Assembly: GCF_002179965.1 (NCBI RefSeq)
Contig: NZ_NGUQ01000037.1
Coordinates: 62,001 to 126,000 of the forward strand
Length of the DNA: 64,000 nt
Reading direction: 5' to 3'
Source: Pandoraea sp. PE-S2T-3
Lineage (GTDB): Bacteria > Pseudomonadota > Gammaproteobacteria > Burkholderiales > Burkholderiaceae
The notes under the pieces were generated by a model that did not search any database, had not been told where the DNA came from, and was given only the letters and a program-made list of their open reading frames with translations. Shown here piece after piece: positions 18,133-27,382 of the stretch (its first letter is position 1; each line of letters begins with the position of its first letter). Position numbers and translations under genes: made by a program.

Positions 18133-19368
18133 ATGCATCGACGCGATTTTCTGACCTTCGCCGGTGGCCTCGGGGCCGCATGGCTGACCCCGGCACCGTT
18201 GCTGGCCGCCACGCAATCGCTCGGCGGTGCGTTCCCGGGGGCGCTTGCCGGGGCGGGCAACTACGGCAATCTGCTGATTCTGATCGAGCTGAAGGGCGGC
18301 AATGACGGTTTGAATACCGTGATCCCTTACGCCGATTCTGCCTACGCGACGCTGCGCCCGACCATCGGCATCAAGCGTGATCAGGTCGTGCAGCTCGACG
18401 ACCGTAGCGGGCTGCATCCGTCGCTGCGGGCGCTCATGCCGATGTGGCAGGCCAAGGAATTGGCGATCGTGCAGGGCGTGGGGTATCCGCAGCCGAATCT
18501 GTCGCACTTCCGTTCGATCGAAATCTGGAACACTGCGTCGCGCTCGGACGAGTATCTGCGCGACGGCTGGCTCTCGCGGGCGTTTGCCGAACACGCGGTG
18601 CCGACCGGTTTCGACGCCGATGGCGTGATTGTCGGCAGTGCGGAGCTAGGGCCGCTGGCGGGTGGTGCACGCGCGGTTACGCTGACTAACCCGGCGCAAT
18701 TTCTGCGCGACGCCAGTCTCGCGTCTGCCAATGCGGCGCAGGTAAGCAACCCGGCGCTGGCACACGTGCTGCGCGTTGAGAACGATATCGTGAAGGCCGC
18801 CGACGGCTTGCGCCCGCGTCAGGGGCAATACGTGCTCAAGACGCCGATGCCGCAAGGCGCATTCGGCAACGTGGTGAAGACCGCCTTGCAGGTGGTGGCT
18901 GCGGCCGATTCACCGACGGGGGTGCCACAACCCGGGCGCGGCGTGGCCGTGCTTCGCCTGACGCTGAACGGATTCGATACGCACCAGAACCAGCCGGGGC
19001 AGCAGGCGAACCTGCTGCGGCAGTTGGCGGACGGGATGATGGCATTGCGCGCCGGGTTGACCGAGTTGAATCGCTGGCAGTCGACGATGATCGTGACGTA
19101 TGCCGAGTTTGGCCGGCGCCCGCGCGAGAATCAGAGCAGCGGTACCGATCACGGCACGGTGGCGCCGCACCTTGTGGCGGGTGGGCGAGTGCGTGGCGGG
19201 ATGTATGGCGACGTGCCGCGACTGGACCGGCTCGACGGTAACGGCAACCTGCCGTTTGCGGTCGACTTCCGCGATGTCTACGCGACGGTGTTGCAGCGGT
19301 GGTGGGGGCTCAACCCGCAATCGGTGCTGGGCGGCCCGTTCCCTCCGCTGGATATTTTGCGGGCATAG
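18133..19368 (+). CDS. DUF1501 family protein with Tat signal
   Basis: 411 residues from the ATG at 18133 (AGG seven bases upstream). The N-terminus MHRRDFLTFAGGLGAAW is a twin-arginine signal (RRDFL). DUF1501 features: LILIELKGGNDGLNTVIPYAD, VQGVGYPQPNLSHFRSIEIW, MIVTYAEFGRRPRENQSSGT and DHGTVAPHLVAGG, a sulfatase-like metal-site pattern. It is translated right after the DUF1800 protein, and the two are thought to act together outside the cytoplasm. No specific substrate is known to me. Confidence 0.88.
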   Translation: MHRRDFLTFAGGLGAAWLTPAPLLAATQSLGGAFPGALAGAGNYGNLLILIELKGGNDGLNTVIPYADSAYATLRPTIGIKRDQVVQLDDRSGLHPSLRALMPMWQAKELAIVQGVGYPQPNLSHFRSIEIWNTASRSDEYLRDGWLSRAFAEHAVPTGFDADGVIVGSAELGPLAGGARAVTLTNPAQFLRDASLASANAAQVSNPALAHVLRVENDIVKAADGLRPRQGQYVLKTPMPQGAFGNVVKTALQVVAAADSPTGVPQPGRGVAVLRLTLNGFDTHQNQPGQQANLLRQLADGMMALRAGLTELNRWQSTMIVTYAEFGRRPRENQSSGTDHGTVAPHLVAGGRVRGGMYGDVPRLDRLDGNGNLPFAVDFRDVYATVLQRWWGLNPQSVLGGPFPPLDILRA

Positions 19369-19407
19369 CACGGTGTTGCTGGCTGGCGGCAACGTGCCGC
19401 CAGCCGT

Positions 19408-20283
19408 TTATCGTGCTCGCCAGGCGCGCCAGAACTTGCGCAGCGGCGTGAGATCGATACGTTGGTGCAGCACCTGATAGTCGCTCGCGGCGACTTCATC
19501 GAGCAGGGCGAGTTGCAGGGCGGCGAGGGCGAGCAGCGGCTTTTGCTTGCGGCGGTCGCGCTTGGGGATGGCGGCCATGGCCTCGCGAATGGCTTTGCGC
19601 GCCCGCGCATCCTGAAACTTCATCAGGGCGAGAAATTCCGGCGAATACTTGCCGTTCTGAATATCCGCGGCGGTCACGCCAAAGCGCTGCAATTCATCGA
19701 TCGGGAAATAGACATAACCGGCGCGGGCATCGACGCCCGCCTCGGTGACGCGCCGTGCCAGCGCGATGGCATGTCCAAGCGCACGCGCGTGTGCGGGCGT
19801 CTGCGCGTCGTCGAAGCCATACACATGCGAAGCGAGTTCGGCGGGGGCGCCGCCGGCGGCGTCGCAGTAGTGATTCAGGCCGGCGAAATCCAGATAGCGC
19901 ATCTGCGACAGATCCATCTCTGCGCCATGCAGTACCGCATCGAACGCGGTGCGCGACAGCCCCGTGTCCTTGATCACCGGCGCGAGCGCCCGCGTGACCG
20001 GATGCACCGGTTTGCCTGCAAAGAGATTCGTGAGTTCCTGCCGCCACCAGTCGAGCTTCGCGTGCGCGACGCCGGGGTCGTGCACGGCGCTGTGAATGTC
20101 GGTGATTTCCTGACAGAACGCGTGCACGGCATAGGCGGCATCGCGTTTGGACGGCGGCAGTTGCAGCAGGGCGTAGTAGAGCGCCGAGCCTTGCGGCCCC
20201 GCTTTCTGACGGCAATACTCGTTGGCCTGTGTGGGGCCGGCGGGGGTGCCGACATCGTCGTCGGCTGTCTCGTGGGGTTGCAT
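19408..20283 (-). CDS. Squalene/phytoene synthase family (HpnD-like) protein
   Basis: 291 residues from the ATG at 20283 (MQPHETADD). Matches trans-isoprenyl diphosphate head-to-head synthases: NEYCRQKAGPQGSALYYALL, AYAVHAFCQEITDIHSAVHD in the place of the first Asp-rich motif, LDWWRQELTNLF, and DDAQTPAHARALGHAIAL. HpnD-type enzymes make presqualene diphosphate for hopanoids. The first motif here reads EITDIHSAV rather than the usual REVDDVVDE, with one acid fewer. No hopanoid genes are next to it. The open frame extends 45 codons upstream without family similarity. Confidence 0.8.
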   Translation of the reverse strand: MQPHETADDDVGTPAGPTQANEYCRQKAGPQGSALYYALLQLPPSKRDAAYAVHAFCQEITDIHSAVHDPGVAHAKLDWWRQELTNLFAGKPVHPVTRALAPVIKDTGLSRTAFDAVLHGAEMDLSQMRYLDFAGLNHYCDAAGGAPAELASHVYGFDDAQTPAHARALGHAIALARRVTEAGVDARAGYVYFPIDELQRFGVTAADIQNGKYSPEFLALMKFQDARARKAIREAMAAIPKRDRRKQKPLLALAALQLALLDEVAASDYQVLHQRIDLTPLRKFWRAWRAR

Positions 20284-20486
20284 GCGCTTCGGGGTATCGG
20301 TCGGGTCATTGGCCCGAACGTCGGCGCGCAGACGCGCAGCCGGGGCAATGCCATGAATTGGGGCGAATTCTAGCATTGCTGTCCCGAGGCGGCCTGTCAC
20401 ATGCCCACGCATGAGCACTTCATGACAGTACGCCCTCGATACCCCATCACATCACGCGCGCATTCCAGACGCAATGACGCACCGCC

Positions 20487-21599
20487 TCACGCCGCTTCTG
20501 CTTCCAGTTCGGGGTAGTCGGTGTATCCCTTGGCATCGCCGCCGAAGAACGTCGCCGGATCGGGCTCGTTGAGTGGCGCGTCGCGGCGCAACCGCGTGAC
20601 CAGATCCGGGTTGGCGATAAAGGCACGGCCGAAGGCGACCGCGTCCACGATGCCTTCCCGAATGCGCGCCTCCGCCGCTTGCGCCGTGTAATTGCCGGCG
20701 GCGATGATTTGCCCGCTGTACGTCGCGCGCAAGGCAAAGCGGAACGCGTCGGACAGTGGCTTGCCACCGACCCAGTCGGGTTCCGCCACATGAATGTAGC
20801 CTGCACCGAGCCGATTCATTTCCCCCGCGAGATACACGACCGTGTCTTCGGCATCGTGATCCGACATGCCGAACGCCGTGAAGTTGGGCGACACCCGAAT
20901 GCCGACCCTGTCGCGCCCGAAGACGCCTTGCACGGCCTCCACGATTTCAATGACGAGACGCGCGCGGTTCTGCACGCTGCCGCCGTAATTGTCGGTGCGC
21001 AGGTTCGTGTGCGCGGAAAGGAATTGATGCAGCAGGTAGCCGTTCGCCGCATGCACTTCGACCATGTCGAAGCCCACGCGCTTGGCGCGCTCGGCAGCCG
21101 CGACGTATTGCTCGATGATGCCGGGCAACTCATGGGCTTCGAGCGCACGGGGCGTGTCGGCGGCGATCATGCCGAACGAACCGTCGTCATGACGCACGAA
21201 GACCGTGGTGTCCTCTGCACGAATGGCCGAGGGGGCGACCGGCCGCTCGCGGTCCGCTTGCAACAGGCTGTGCGACACACGTCCCACGTGCCAGAGTTGC
21301 AGCGACATGCGCCCGTCTTTGGCGTGCACGGCGTCGACGACTTTTTCCCAGCCGGCTTCCTGCTCATCGGTATAGAGACCGGGCGTGCCGAAATACCCCT
21401 GACCCTGCCGCGAAATCTGCGTGCCTTCGGTCACGATCAGGCCCGCATCGGCGCGCTGCTGATAGTAGGCGACGTTGAGTTCGGTGGGGACGTCCCCGGG
21501 TTGCGCGGCACGGTTGCGCGTGAGCGGCGCCATGACGACACGGTTATGCAATTGCACGCCGCCGATACGCAACGGCGAGAGCAGGTTTTTCAATGACAT
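20487..21599 (-). CDS. Alkene reductase of the Old Yellow Enzyme family (NemA-like)
   Basis: 370 residues from the ATG at 21599. FMN-binding TIM-barrel: NRVVMAPLTRNRAAQPGDVP near the start, SLQLWHVGRVSH with the active-site region, VEVHAANGYLLHQFLS with the substrate-binding His/Asn pair, and VAFGRAFIANPDLVTRL near the end. NAD(P)H-dependent reduction of activated alkenes, nitroesters or N-ethylmaleimide is typical. It is a single gene with 437 bases of non-coding DNA upstream. Confidence 0.92.
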   Translation of the reverse strand: MSLKNLLSPLRIGGVQLHNRVVMAPLTRNRAAQPGDVPTELNVAYYQQRADAGLIVTEGTQISRQGQGYFGTPGLYTDEQEAGWEKVVDAVHAKDGRMSLQLWHVGRVSHSLLQADRERPVAPSAIRAEDTTVFVRHDDGSFGMIAADTPRALEAHELPGIIEQYVAAAERAKRVGFDMVEVHAANGYLLHQFLSAHTNLRTDNYGGSVQNRARLVIEIVEAVQGVFGRDRVGIRVSPNFTAFGMSDHDAEDTVVYLAGEMNRLGAGYIHVAEPDWVGGKPLSDAFRFALRATYSGQIIAAGNYTAQAAEARIREGIVDAVAFGRAFIANPDLVTRLRRDAPLNEPDPATFFGGDAKGYTDYPELEAEAA

Positions 21600-21617
21600 G
21601 GGAGGTCTCGTAAGCAA

Positions 21618-22054
21618 ATGGCTTTATAAAAACTGGGCGTAGCGTCGACTTCACTGAATTCGCCTTCAGCCTACGCAATCGCTTGCCTTGCCGATAGAAT
21701 CCCGCGCCGAATTGACTAGTCGTTTTCTCTCAACAGTGGTGCGTGCGCAGGGCCGCCGCTTGCCTCGCTGCACACTGCGCAATAACGAATCTCGTTCCGG
21801 ATTTCCCGCCCGCGAACCCGCAGTGCGATGCGCAGGCACAACGCTGTCAGGGAACCGTTCTATTGTTCAAAGCGGTGTAATTTTGTTCTATATCCGGTGA
21901 GAGAACATTGTCGAGAATGACGACGTACCCCCGGTTGCGGGGCGAAACATCGTGCGTTGAAGGCGATGCCGGAAGCCGGGCGGAGTGATGGCGTGGAGAT
22001 GGCGTAATTGTCATTTCCGGACCGGTCGATGTCAGCGGATGGAGGGAGGCGGTT
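21618..22054. other. Intergenic region without a recognised gene
   Basis: 437 bases between two divergent genes. It must contain both promoters. Short open frames here have no ribosome-binding site or family similarity. TGGAGGGAGG just before 22055 is the Shine-Dalgarno of the response regulator gene. Confidence 0.5.
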
Positions 22055-22726
22055 ATGGAGTCGGAATCGCGCGTTGCTACGGACGTCGGCTTGCGTGGCG
22101 GTGACGATGGCGTGGTGTACGTCGTCGACGACGATGCCGGTGTGCGTCGCGCCTTGGCGACGCTCATGCGCTCGGTCGATCTGAAGGTCGAGACGTTCGC
22201 GTCGGCGCAGGACTTCCTCGAGTATGCCCGTCCGCTCGTGCCGAGTTGTCTCGTCCTCGACGTTCGGCTGCGAGGCACCAACGGTCTTGCGTTCCATCAG
22301 GACATCGTGCACAGCGGCATCCAGCTACCGGTCGTATTCATTACCGGGCACGGCGACATCGAGATGTCCGTCAAGGCGATGAAGGGCGGCGCTGCCGATT
22401 TCTTTACCAAGCCGTTTCGCGATCAGGACATGCTCGACGCCATTTCGCAGGCGCTTGCCCGCGACCGCGCGCGTCTGGCCGTCGAATCCTCGCAGGCCGA
22501 ACTGCGCCTGCTGTACGGCTCGTTGTCCGCGCGCGAAAAGGAAGTCATGGGGTATGTGTTGAGCGGGCTGCTCAACAAGCAGATTGCGGCGCGCATGGGT
22601 CTGAGCGAGATCACGGTGAAGGTGCATCGCGGACAGGTCATGCGCAAGATGCTGGCGCGCTCGATCCCGGATCTCGTGCGCAAGGCCGACGCGCTGGGTG
22701 TACGGCCCCATGCCACCTCGCCGTAA
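22055..22726 (+). CDS. FixJ/NarL-type response regulator with LuxR HTH
   Basis: 223 residues. Receiver domain with VYVVDDDAGVRRALATLMRS, phospho-acceptor Asp69 in LVLDVRLRGTNG and Lys in FFTKPFRDQDML; then LuxR-type helix-turn-helix LSAREKEVMGYVLSGLLNKQ and ITVKVHRGQVMRKM. This is the FixJ/TtrR/StyR arrangement. GGAGG precedes the ATG. It converges on a lone receiver gene, with a PAS kinase beyond, so kinase, lone receiver and FixJ-like regulator likely form one phosphorelay. Output genes are unknown; the reductase upstream is one possibility. Confidence 0.9.
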   Translation: MESESRVATDVGLRGGDDGVVYVVDDDAGVRRALATLMRSVDLKVETFASAQDFLEYARPLVPSCLVLDVRLRGTNGLAFHQDIVHSGIQLPVVFITGHGDIEMSVKAMKGGAADFFTKPFRDQDMLDAISQALARDRARLAVESSQAELRLLYGSLSAREKEVMGYVLSGLLNKQIAARMGLSEITVKVHRGQVMRKMLARSIPDLVRKADALGVRPHATSP

Positions 22727-22742
22727 GGTCTGCCGCCGGGAG

Positions 22743-23126
22743 TTATTCCGGCAGCGGCGAGCCGATCGCGATCGACAGCCAGTGCTTCATATCGGCCACC
22801 TGAAATGGCTTGGGCAATAGCACGAGCGCGCCGTTGGCCGACGCCTTGGACACGACGGCGGGTGTGGCGTAGGCGCTAATGAAGATCGTCGCGGGCCGAA
22901 GGCCATCCGCCAGGAGTTGCTCGTGCATTTCGACGCCCGACATCCCCGGCATGCGCACGTCCGACACGAGGCAAGAGGTCGTGCTCGCTTCGCCGGACGA
23001 AAGAAATGCTTCCGCCGAGGCGAAGATATGCGCTTCGAGGCCCAGCGAACGAACCAGACTGGCGAGTGCGTAGCGCACGGCGCGGTCGTCGTCGACGATG
23101 GCCACGACAGGTGTCTTTGGCAACAT
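22743..23126 (-). CDS. Single-domain response regulator (receiver only)
   Basis: 127 residues, receiver domain alone: PVVAIVDDDRAVRYALASLV, Asp56 in CLVSDVRMPGMSGVE and Lys in VLLPKPFQVADMKHW. It lacks an output domain, so it probably acts as a phosphate sink, shuttle or protein-interaction switch with the PAS kinase encoded upstream on the same strand (109-base gap). The receiver resembles FixJ-type receivers. An inverted repeat ATACCTATGTAT lies about 90 bases upstream of its start. Confidence 0.88.
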   Translation of the reverse strand: MLPKTPVVAIVDDDRAVRYALASLVRSLGLEAHIFASAEAFLSSGEASTTSCLVSDVRMPGMSGVEMHEQLLADGLRPATIFISAYATPAVVSKASANGALVLLPKPFQVADMKHWLSIAIGSPLPE

Positions 23127-23213
23127 GGGTCCCCCTGAATTGCGTCGTGCCGTGGTGCTTCATCGCACGGCTGTTTATCGCTAGCGTAGTGCAAGCGCAG
23201 GGTGGGCGCGATG

Positions 23214-23225
23214 ATACCTATGTAT
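23214..23225. promoter_or_regulatory. Inverted repeat ATACCTATGTAT upstream of the lone receiver gene
   Basis: ATAC-N4-GTAT palindrome in the gap between the kinase and lone receiver genes. A near-identical copy (ATACCTCTGTAT) lies upstream of the kinase gene at 25182–25193, which suggests a shared regulator-binding site. Confidence 0.5.
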
Positions 23226-23235
23226 ATAGGCGGGC

Positions 23236-25110
23236 TCACGCCGTCGGCAGCGCGGCGAGCCTGAAGGCGAACGTGGCGCCGGTCGCGCCGTCCTTTATGT
23301 TCATGCCGGCGTCGCGCGCCGTCGCATTGTTGATGGCTTCGATCGTGCCCCCGTGCGCTTCGACAATCGATTGGCAGATGGCGAGCCCCATCCCCATGCC
23401 GGTTGCCTTGGTCGTGAAGAACGCGTCAAAGATCAATGGGATATCCACGGCAGCGATTCCCGGGCCGCTGTCACTGACCGACACCCGCACCCGGCCGTCA
23501 GGCAGGCAAACCGACGCGAGCCGGAGGTAACGCGGTCCCTCCTGCGTGGCCATGGCTTGCACGGCGTTGAGCATCAGGTTGATGAGTACCTGCTGAAGCT
23601 GGATCGGGTCGCCGCTCACGCGCGGCATTGTCGCCGAGAGGCATAACTCGGGTTGCACGCCGTTCGCGTCGATATCGTTGCGGATCATGGCCACCGATTC
23701 ATGAATGAGCCGGTTGACGTCTACCGCCTGCACTTCCGGTGCGGCCCCTTTCATCAGCCGGCGCACGCGCTGCACGATCTCGGCCGCCCGGTTGCCTTCT
23801 TCGGTCATCTGCACCACGCAGCCTTCCACTTCGCCGTAGTTCGGCGGTGTCCGGTGCAGCCAGCGCAGGCATGCTTCGCCGTTGGTGGTGATGGCCGCGA
23901 GCGGCTGACCGACTTCGTGCGCAATCGACGCGCTCAACTCGCCCAGCGCCGTAATGCGGCTCGCCCGTGCAAGCTCGGTCTGCGCTTGCCGCAGCCGGGC
24001 GGCCGTCTGACGCGCGTCGGTGACATCCATGACAGCGCCGATGAACTGGCGGCCGTCGGCCTGTGTGATGGTCTGTGCGGTGGCTTCGCGTGCAACCACA
24101 TGCAGGTATCTGATACGGCCACCGGGCAGGACGATACGATGCTCGAGATCGAAGCGGCTGCCCTGCGCCGTGACGTCGGCGAGCATCGCTTCGAACATCG
24201 GCAGATCGTCGGGGTGGATGCGCTCGCGTACAAAGGCGAGGCTAGGGGCAACGTCGGGGCTGGCTTCGAAAATCTCGTACGCCTGCGGCGACCAGAAGAG
24301 TGCGCCCGTATCGAGATGCCAGCCAAAGCTGCCGGTTTTTGAAAGGCGTTGGGCTTCCTCCAGATACTGCGCCTGAATCTGATGCAAGCGCGCTTCGGCC
24401 TGCTTGCGGCGGGTGACGTTGTTATTGGTCTCCAGCGTGCCGAGCGGTTCTCCGTTGGCGTCGCGCTGCATCGCCCAGCGGCTGGCGACGGTCACGCGTG
24501 AGCCGTCGCGCTTGGTGTGCACCAGTTCTCCTTCCCACTCGCCGTCGCGCAGGTAGGCCGCCTCGATGGCGGCCAGCGGCGCGGGGAACTCCGTTTGCAG
24601 CAAATCATGTGAGCGCCGGCCGATGGCCTCGTGCCGCCGCCAGCCATAGAGCATCTCTGCCGCGTGATTCCAGTACGTGACGATGTCGTTCGCGTCGCGC
24701 ACGAAGATCGTGTCGTGCGTGAGGTCGAGCAGGCGCGCATGTTCACGCTGGGTGCGCTCGGCGTCGCGGATACGGCGCACGAGCGAGGTGACCAGCAGCG
24801 AGCACAGCAGGAAGGCGGCCAGTGGAATGTAGTCGACGGCCTTGTCGATGCGCAGGCTGAAGACGGGCGGCGTGAAAAAGATGTTGAGCAGCAGCGCCGA
24901 CGTCACCGAGAAGATGACAGATGACACGAAACTGTCGAAATAAGAGAGCAGCACCACCACGAGCAGCATCGAGAATCCGGTCGTCGCGAGCCGCAGTTGC
25001 AGCGTCAGACAAAGCCACGCGATACCGCAAAGTGCCGCGCATCCCGCGATCCATAACGGAATGAGGTAGCCGAGCCGGTTACGCCGTTGCAAAGCCGCGA
25101 TGTCGATCAT
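23236..25110 (-). CDS. Membrane PAS-domain sensor histidine kinase (DUF4118-like N-terminus)
   Basis: 624 residues. Residues ~15–110 hold three to four membrane helices resembling the DUF4118 region of KdpD (VVLLSYFDSFVSSVIFSVTS, NIFFTPPVFSLRIDKAVDYI). Two PAS domains follow (~125–240, HDTIFVRDANDIVTYWNHAA; ~255–370, with PDDLPMFEAMLADV). The H-box is SIAHEVGQPLAAITTNGEA with His398; N-box INLMLNAVQAM and GMGMGLAICQSIVEAHGG complete the ATPase. Related FixL/TtrS-like kinases read HEVNQPL; here Asn is Gly. The partner is probably one or both adjacent receivers. Confidence 0.9.
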   Translation of the reverse strand: MIDIAALQRRNRLGYLIPLWIAGCAALCGIAWLCLTLQLRLATTGFSMLLVVVLLSYFDSFVSSVIFSVTSALLLNIFFTPPVFSLRIDKAVDYIPLAAFLLCSLLVTSLVRRIRDAERTQREHARLLDLTHDTIFVRDANDIVTYWNHAAEMLYGWRRHEAIGRRSHDLLQTEFPAPLAAIEAAYLRDGEWEGELVHTKRDGSRVTVASRWAMQRDANGEPLGTLETNNNVTRRKQAEARLHQIQAQYLEEAQRLSKTGSFGWHLDTGALFWSPQAYEIFEASPDVAPSLAFVRERIHPDDLPMFEAMLADVTAQGSRFDLEHRIVLPGGRIRYLHVVAREATAQTITQADGRQFIGAVMDVTDARQTAARLRQAQTELARASRITALGELSASIAHEVGQPLAAITTNGEACLRWLHRTPPNYGEVEGCVVQMTEEGNRAAEIVQRVRRLMKGAAPEVQAVDVNRLIHESVAMIRNDIDANGVQPELCLSATMPRVSGDPIQLQQVLINLMLNAVQAMATQEGPRYLRLASVCLPDGRVRVSVSDSGPGIAAVDIPLIFDAFFTTKATGMGMGLAICQSIVEAHGGTIEAINNATARDAGMNIKDGATGATFAFRLAALPTA

Positions 25111-25181
25111 GCGATGCCTCTCGATACCGGTTGACGGTGGCGGCGCCGGCGAACTCGCGTTCCCGGCGTGCTTTGGCAGTT

Positions 25182-25193
25182 ATACCTCTGTAT
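25182..25193. promoter_or_regulatory. Inverted repeat ATACCTCTGTAT upstream of the PAS kinase gene
   Basis: ATAC-N4-GTAT palindrome 72 bases before the kinase start codon, matching the site at 23214–23225 in 11 of 12 positions. A related, less regular TATACCGCCATATA is at 25281–25294. Confidence 0.5.
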
Positions 25194-25400
25194 GGCCGCG
25201 CGTTGGATTCGGTTAAATGCTTACCCGCAGCGCCGGCGGCCCGGCCTCGCGCGGTGACCAGTCCGCCCGTGGCCGCACCTATACCGCCATATACCCCGGC
25301 GATGCCAATGCGGCATTCCGATATCTCACCGTAGAGTAGCTTCCCGGGTTTCGCGCACCTACGCTTCAGTCATCGCGGCACCACCTCTCGGGGGCAAAAA

Positions 25401-25907
25401 ATGCTTGGCGCGCTAACTGAATTCACGACGGATCCGTGGCTGAGCACATTGGCCGCGATTGAACGGTTCTCCCTGCCACCCGGGGCGTCGAATCACCCCG
25501 CAGTACCAATCTCCCGCTCCCGCAAACCTCCGCGCACTGCCGCCTCCCCGGCGAGCCGCAGCGCGATCTCCATTCGCGTGATCGAACGGCTACCCAATTC
25601 GTTCGTCACGCTCTCGTGGCATGACGCCACGCTCTGCAACTACGAAGAGCAACTGTGGGGCGCGACACCTGCACCACGTCACGGCCGGTGCCCGATGTCG
25701 GGGGCGCGCATTCGCAAAGGCACGCTGGTCTACATGCCACGCCTGACGCGCAAGGTGCCGCCACTCAACGTGCACGCGATGATTCTGGCGGAAGTGCTCG
25801 ACGGTGTTCTCCGGAGCCGGGGCACCGACGCGCTTGATATGACCGATGTCGCGACCGATGTCGCGAATCAGGTCGAAGGGGCCAATGATGAAACTTTGCC
25901 GGCCTGA
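25401..25907 (+). CDS. DUF3331-like hypothetical protein
   Basis: 168 residues. The middle contains FVTLSWHDATLCNYEEQLWG and CPMSGARIRKGTLVYMPR, a Cys-x-x-(S)G-x-x-I-x-x-G-x-x-V pattern I associate with DUF3331 proteins of Burkholderia and relatives; the two cysteines could form a small metal or redox site. The first 50 residues are Pro/Arg/Ser-rich and probably disordered, and the true start may be internal. No signal peptide. Function unknown; it is divergent from the PAS kinase gene. Confidence 0.6.
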   Translation: MLGALTEFTTDPWLSTLAAIERFSLPPGASNHPAVPISRSRKPPRTAASPASRSAISIRVIERLPNSFVTLSWHDATLCNYEEQLWGATPAPRHGRCPMSGARIRKGTLVYMPRLTRKVPPLNVHAMILAEVLDGVLRSRGTDALDMTDVATDVANQVEGANDETLPA

Positions 25908-26168
25908 CGCGCCTTGGTTGCCGGTGCCACGTCCCGTACCGGCGTGGCAGCACCGGGTGCGTTCCGAGGGGGTGGATGGGACCCATCACCCCCTCAAGGA
26001 GATTTCATTGTCGCGTGCGGGGCGTCAAAGCGTATCCCGAACGCGGGTTTATTCGGCTTGCCGGGATAGTCATACTTGCGCCGGGTTCGATTGCCGCGTG
26101 AATAGCAACAAGCCGTTGCCGGAGTCGGAGAACGTGGGTGCCGCCCCGCAATTTTGCGAGTGAGTGTC

Positions 26169-27260
26169 ATGGACAAACTACAAGCGATGCTGGTCTTTAC
26201 CAAGGTTGTCGATACCAAGAGCTTTGCCGGCGCGGCAGATACGCTGTCCATGAACCGCTCGTCGGTGACCACGTTGATCCAGCAGCTCGAAGCCTATCTC
26301 AAGGTGCGCCTGCTCAACCGCACCACGCGGCGCATCAGCGTGACGCCCGACGGCGCGTCGTATTACGAGCGCTGCGTGCGCGTGCTGGCCGAAATCGAAG
26401 AGACCGAAAGCTCGTTCTCCACGATCAGCATTCCGCGCGGCAAGCTCAAGGTCGATGTGCCGGGCTCGCTCGGCCGGCTGATGCTGGTGCCTGAGCTGCA
26501 TGACTTTCATTTCCGCTTTCCCGACATCGAACTGATGCTCGGCGTGGGCGATCGGCCGGTCGATCTGGTGCAGGACAGCGTCGATTGCGCCATCCGCATC
26601 GGCCCGCTGCAAGACTCCACACTGGTGGCCCGGCGTATCGGCGCGACGGCGTTCGTGACCGTTGCCAGCCCGGCCTATCTGCGCAAGTACGGTGCGCCGC
26701 TCTCGGTCGACGATCTTGAGCGCCACGTCGCCGTCAACTATTTCTCGAATGGCCGCATCGTCCTGATGGACTTTCTGGTGGACGACGAGGCCATCGAAGT
26801 GCGCATGCCGTCGCATCTGGCGGCCAACGATGGCGACGCTTATCTGCAATGCGGGCTGCGTGGACTAGGCCTGATACAAGTGCCGCACTTTCTCGCGCAT
26901 CCGCATATCGAGGCAGGGGAGTTGATCGAAGTGCTCGCGCCGTTCCGTCCGGCCCCGTATCCGATTTCGGTGGTGTATCCGCAGAACCGGCATCTCTCGC
27001 CCAAGGTGCGGGCGTTTGTGGACTGGTCGGCCGAACTCGCCGGTAAATGCGACCTGCTGAACATCGACAACGTGCGTCCGGCGGCGTTGATGCAAGCCCG
27101 GGGCAAGCGCCACGGTGCCGCCCGGCCGGACGCAGAGGGCGGCGCACTGGCGGACCTCGGACGCGATGACGACGCGCAAAACGATGAGGTCGGCCATCTC
27201 GCGAGTGACACACACCACGGCGGACGATTCGGAAATTCTGAATTGTCCTATCGGGAGTAG
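26169..27260 (+). CDS. ceoR: LysR-family regulator of the RND efflux operon (CeoR/BpeT-like)
   Basis: 363 residues from the ATG at 26169. N-terminal winged HTH (MLVFTKVVDTKSFAGAADTL, SVTTLIQQLEAYLKVRLLNR) and a LysR effector domain. The last ~50 residues (after CDLLNIDNVRPAALMQARG) are hydrophilic, acidic and extend beyond the usual ~300–310 residues. It lies directly upstream of llpE and the RND genes on the same strand, the position of CeoR/BpeT in Burkholderia, which activate this pump. The assignment rests on context. Effectors in that family include salicylate-like compounds. Confidence 0.8.
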   Translation: MDKLQAMLVFTKVVDTKSFAGAADTLSMNRSSVTTLIQQLEAYLKVRLLNRTTRRISVTPDGASYYERCVRVLAEIEETESSFSTISIPRGKLKVDVPGSLGRLMLVPELHDFHFRFPDIELMLGVGDRPVDLVQDSVDCAIRIGPLQDSTLVARRIGATAFVTVASPAYLRKYGAPLSVDDLERHVAVNYFSNGRIVLMDFLVDDEAIEVRMPSHLAANDGDAYLQCGLRGLGLIQVPHFLAHPHIEAGELIEVLAPFRPAPYPISVVYPQNRHLSPKVRAFVDWSAELAGKCDLLNIDNVRPAALMQARGKRHGAARPDAEGGALADLGRDDDAQNDEVGHLASDTHHGGRFGNSELSYRE

Positions 27261-27382
27261 CCGGTTTATCGCGCGCATCGTTCTACGGACAATGGTGGCC
27301 GTCGGGTGTGACACGTTATTCGCCTGACAGCCGGCACCTGCTGCCAAACCTCCGACCCACTGAACCGCTGCACCGACGAACG

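Noticed and set aside
21688-21900. 70-codon frame upstream of the FixJ-like regulator gene
   Set aside because: No ribosome-binding site, odd composition and no similarity.
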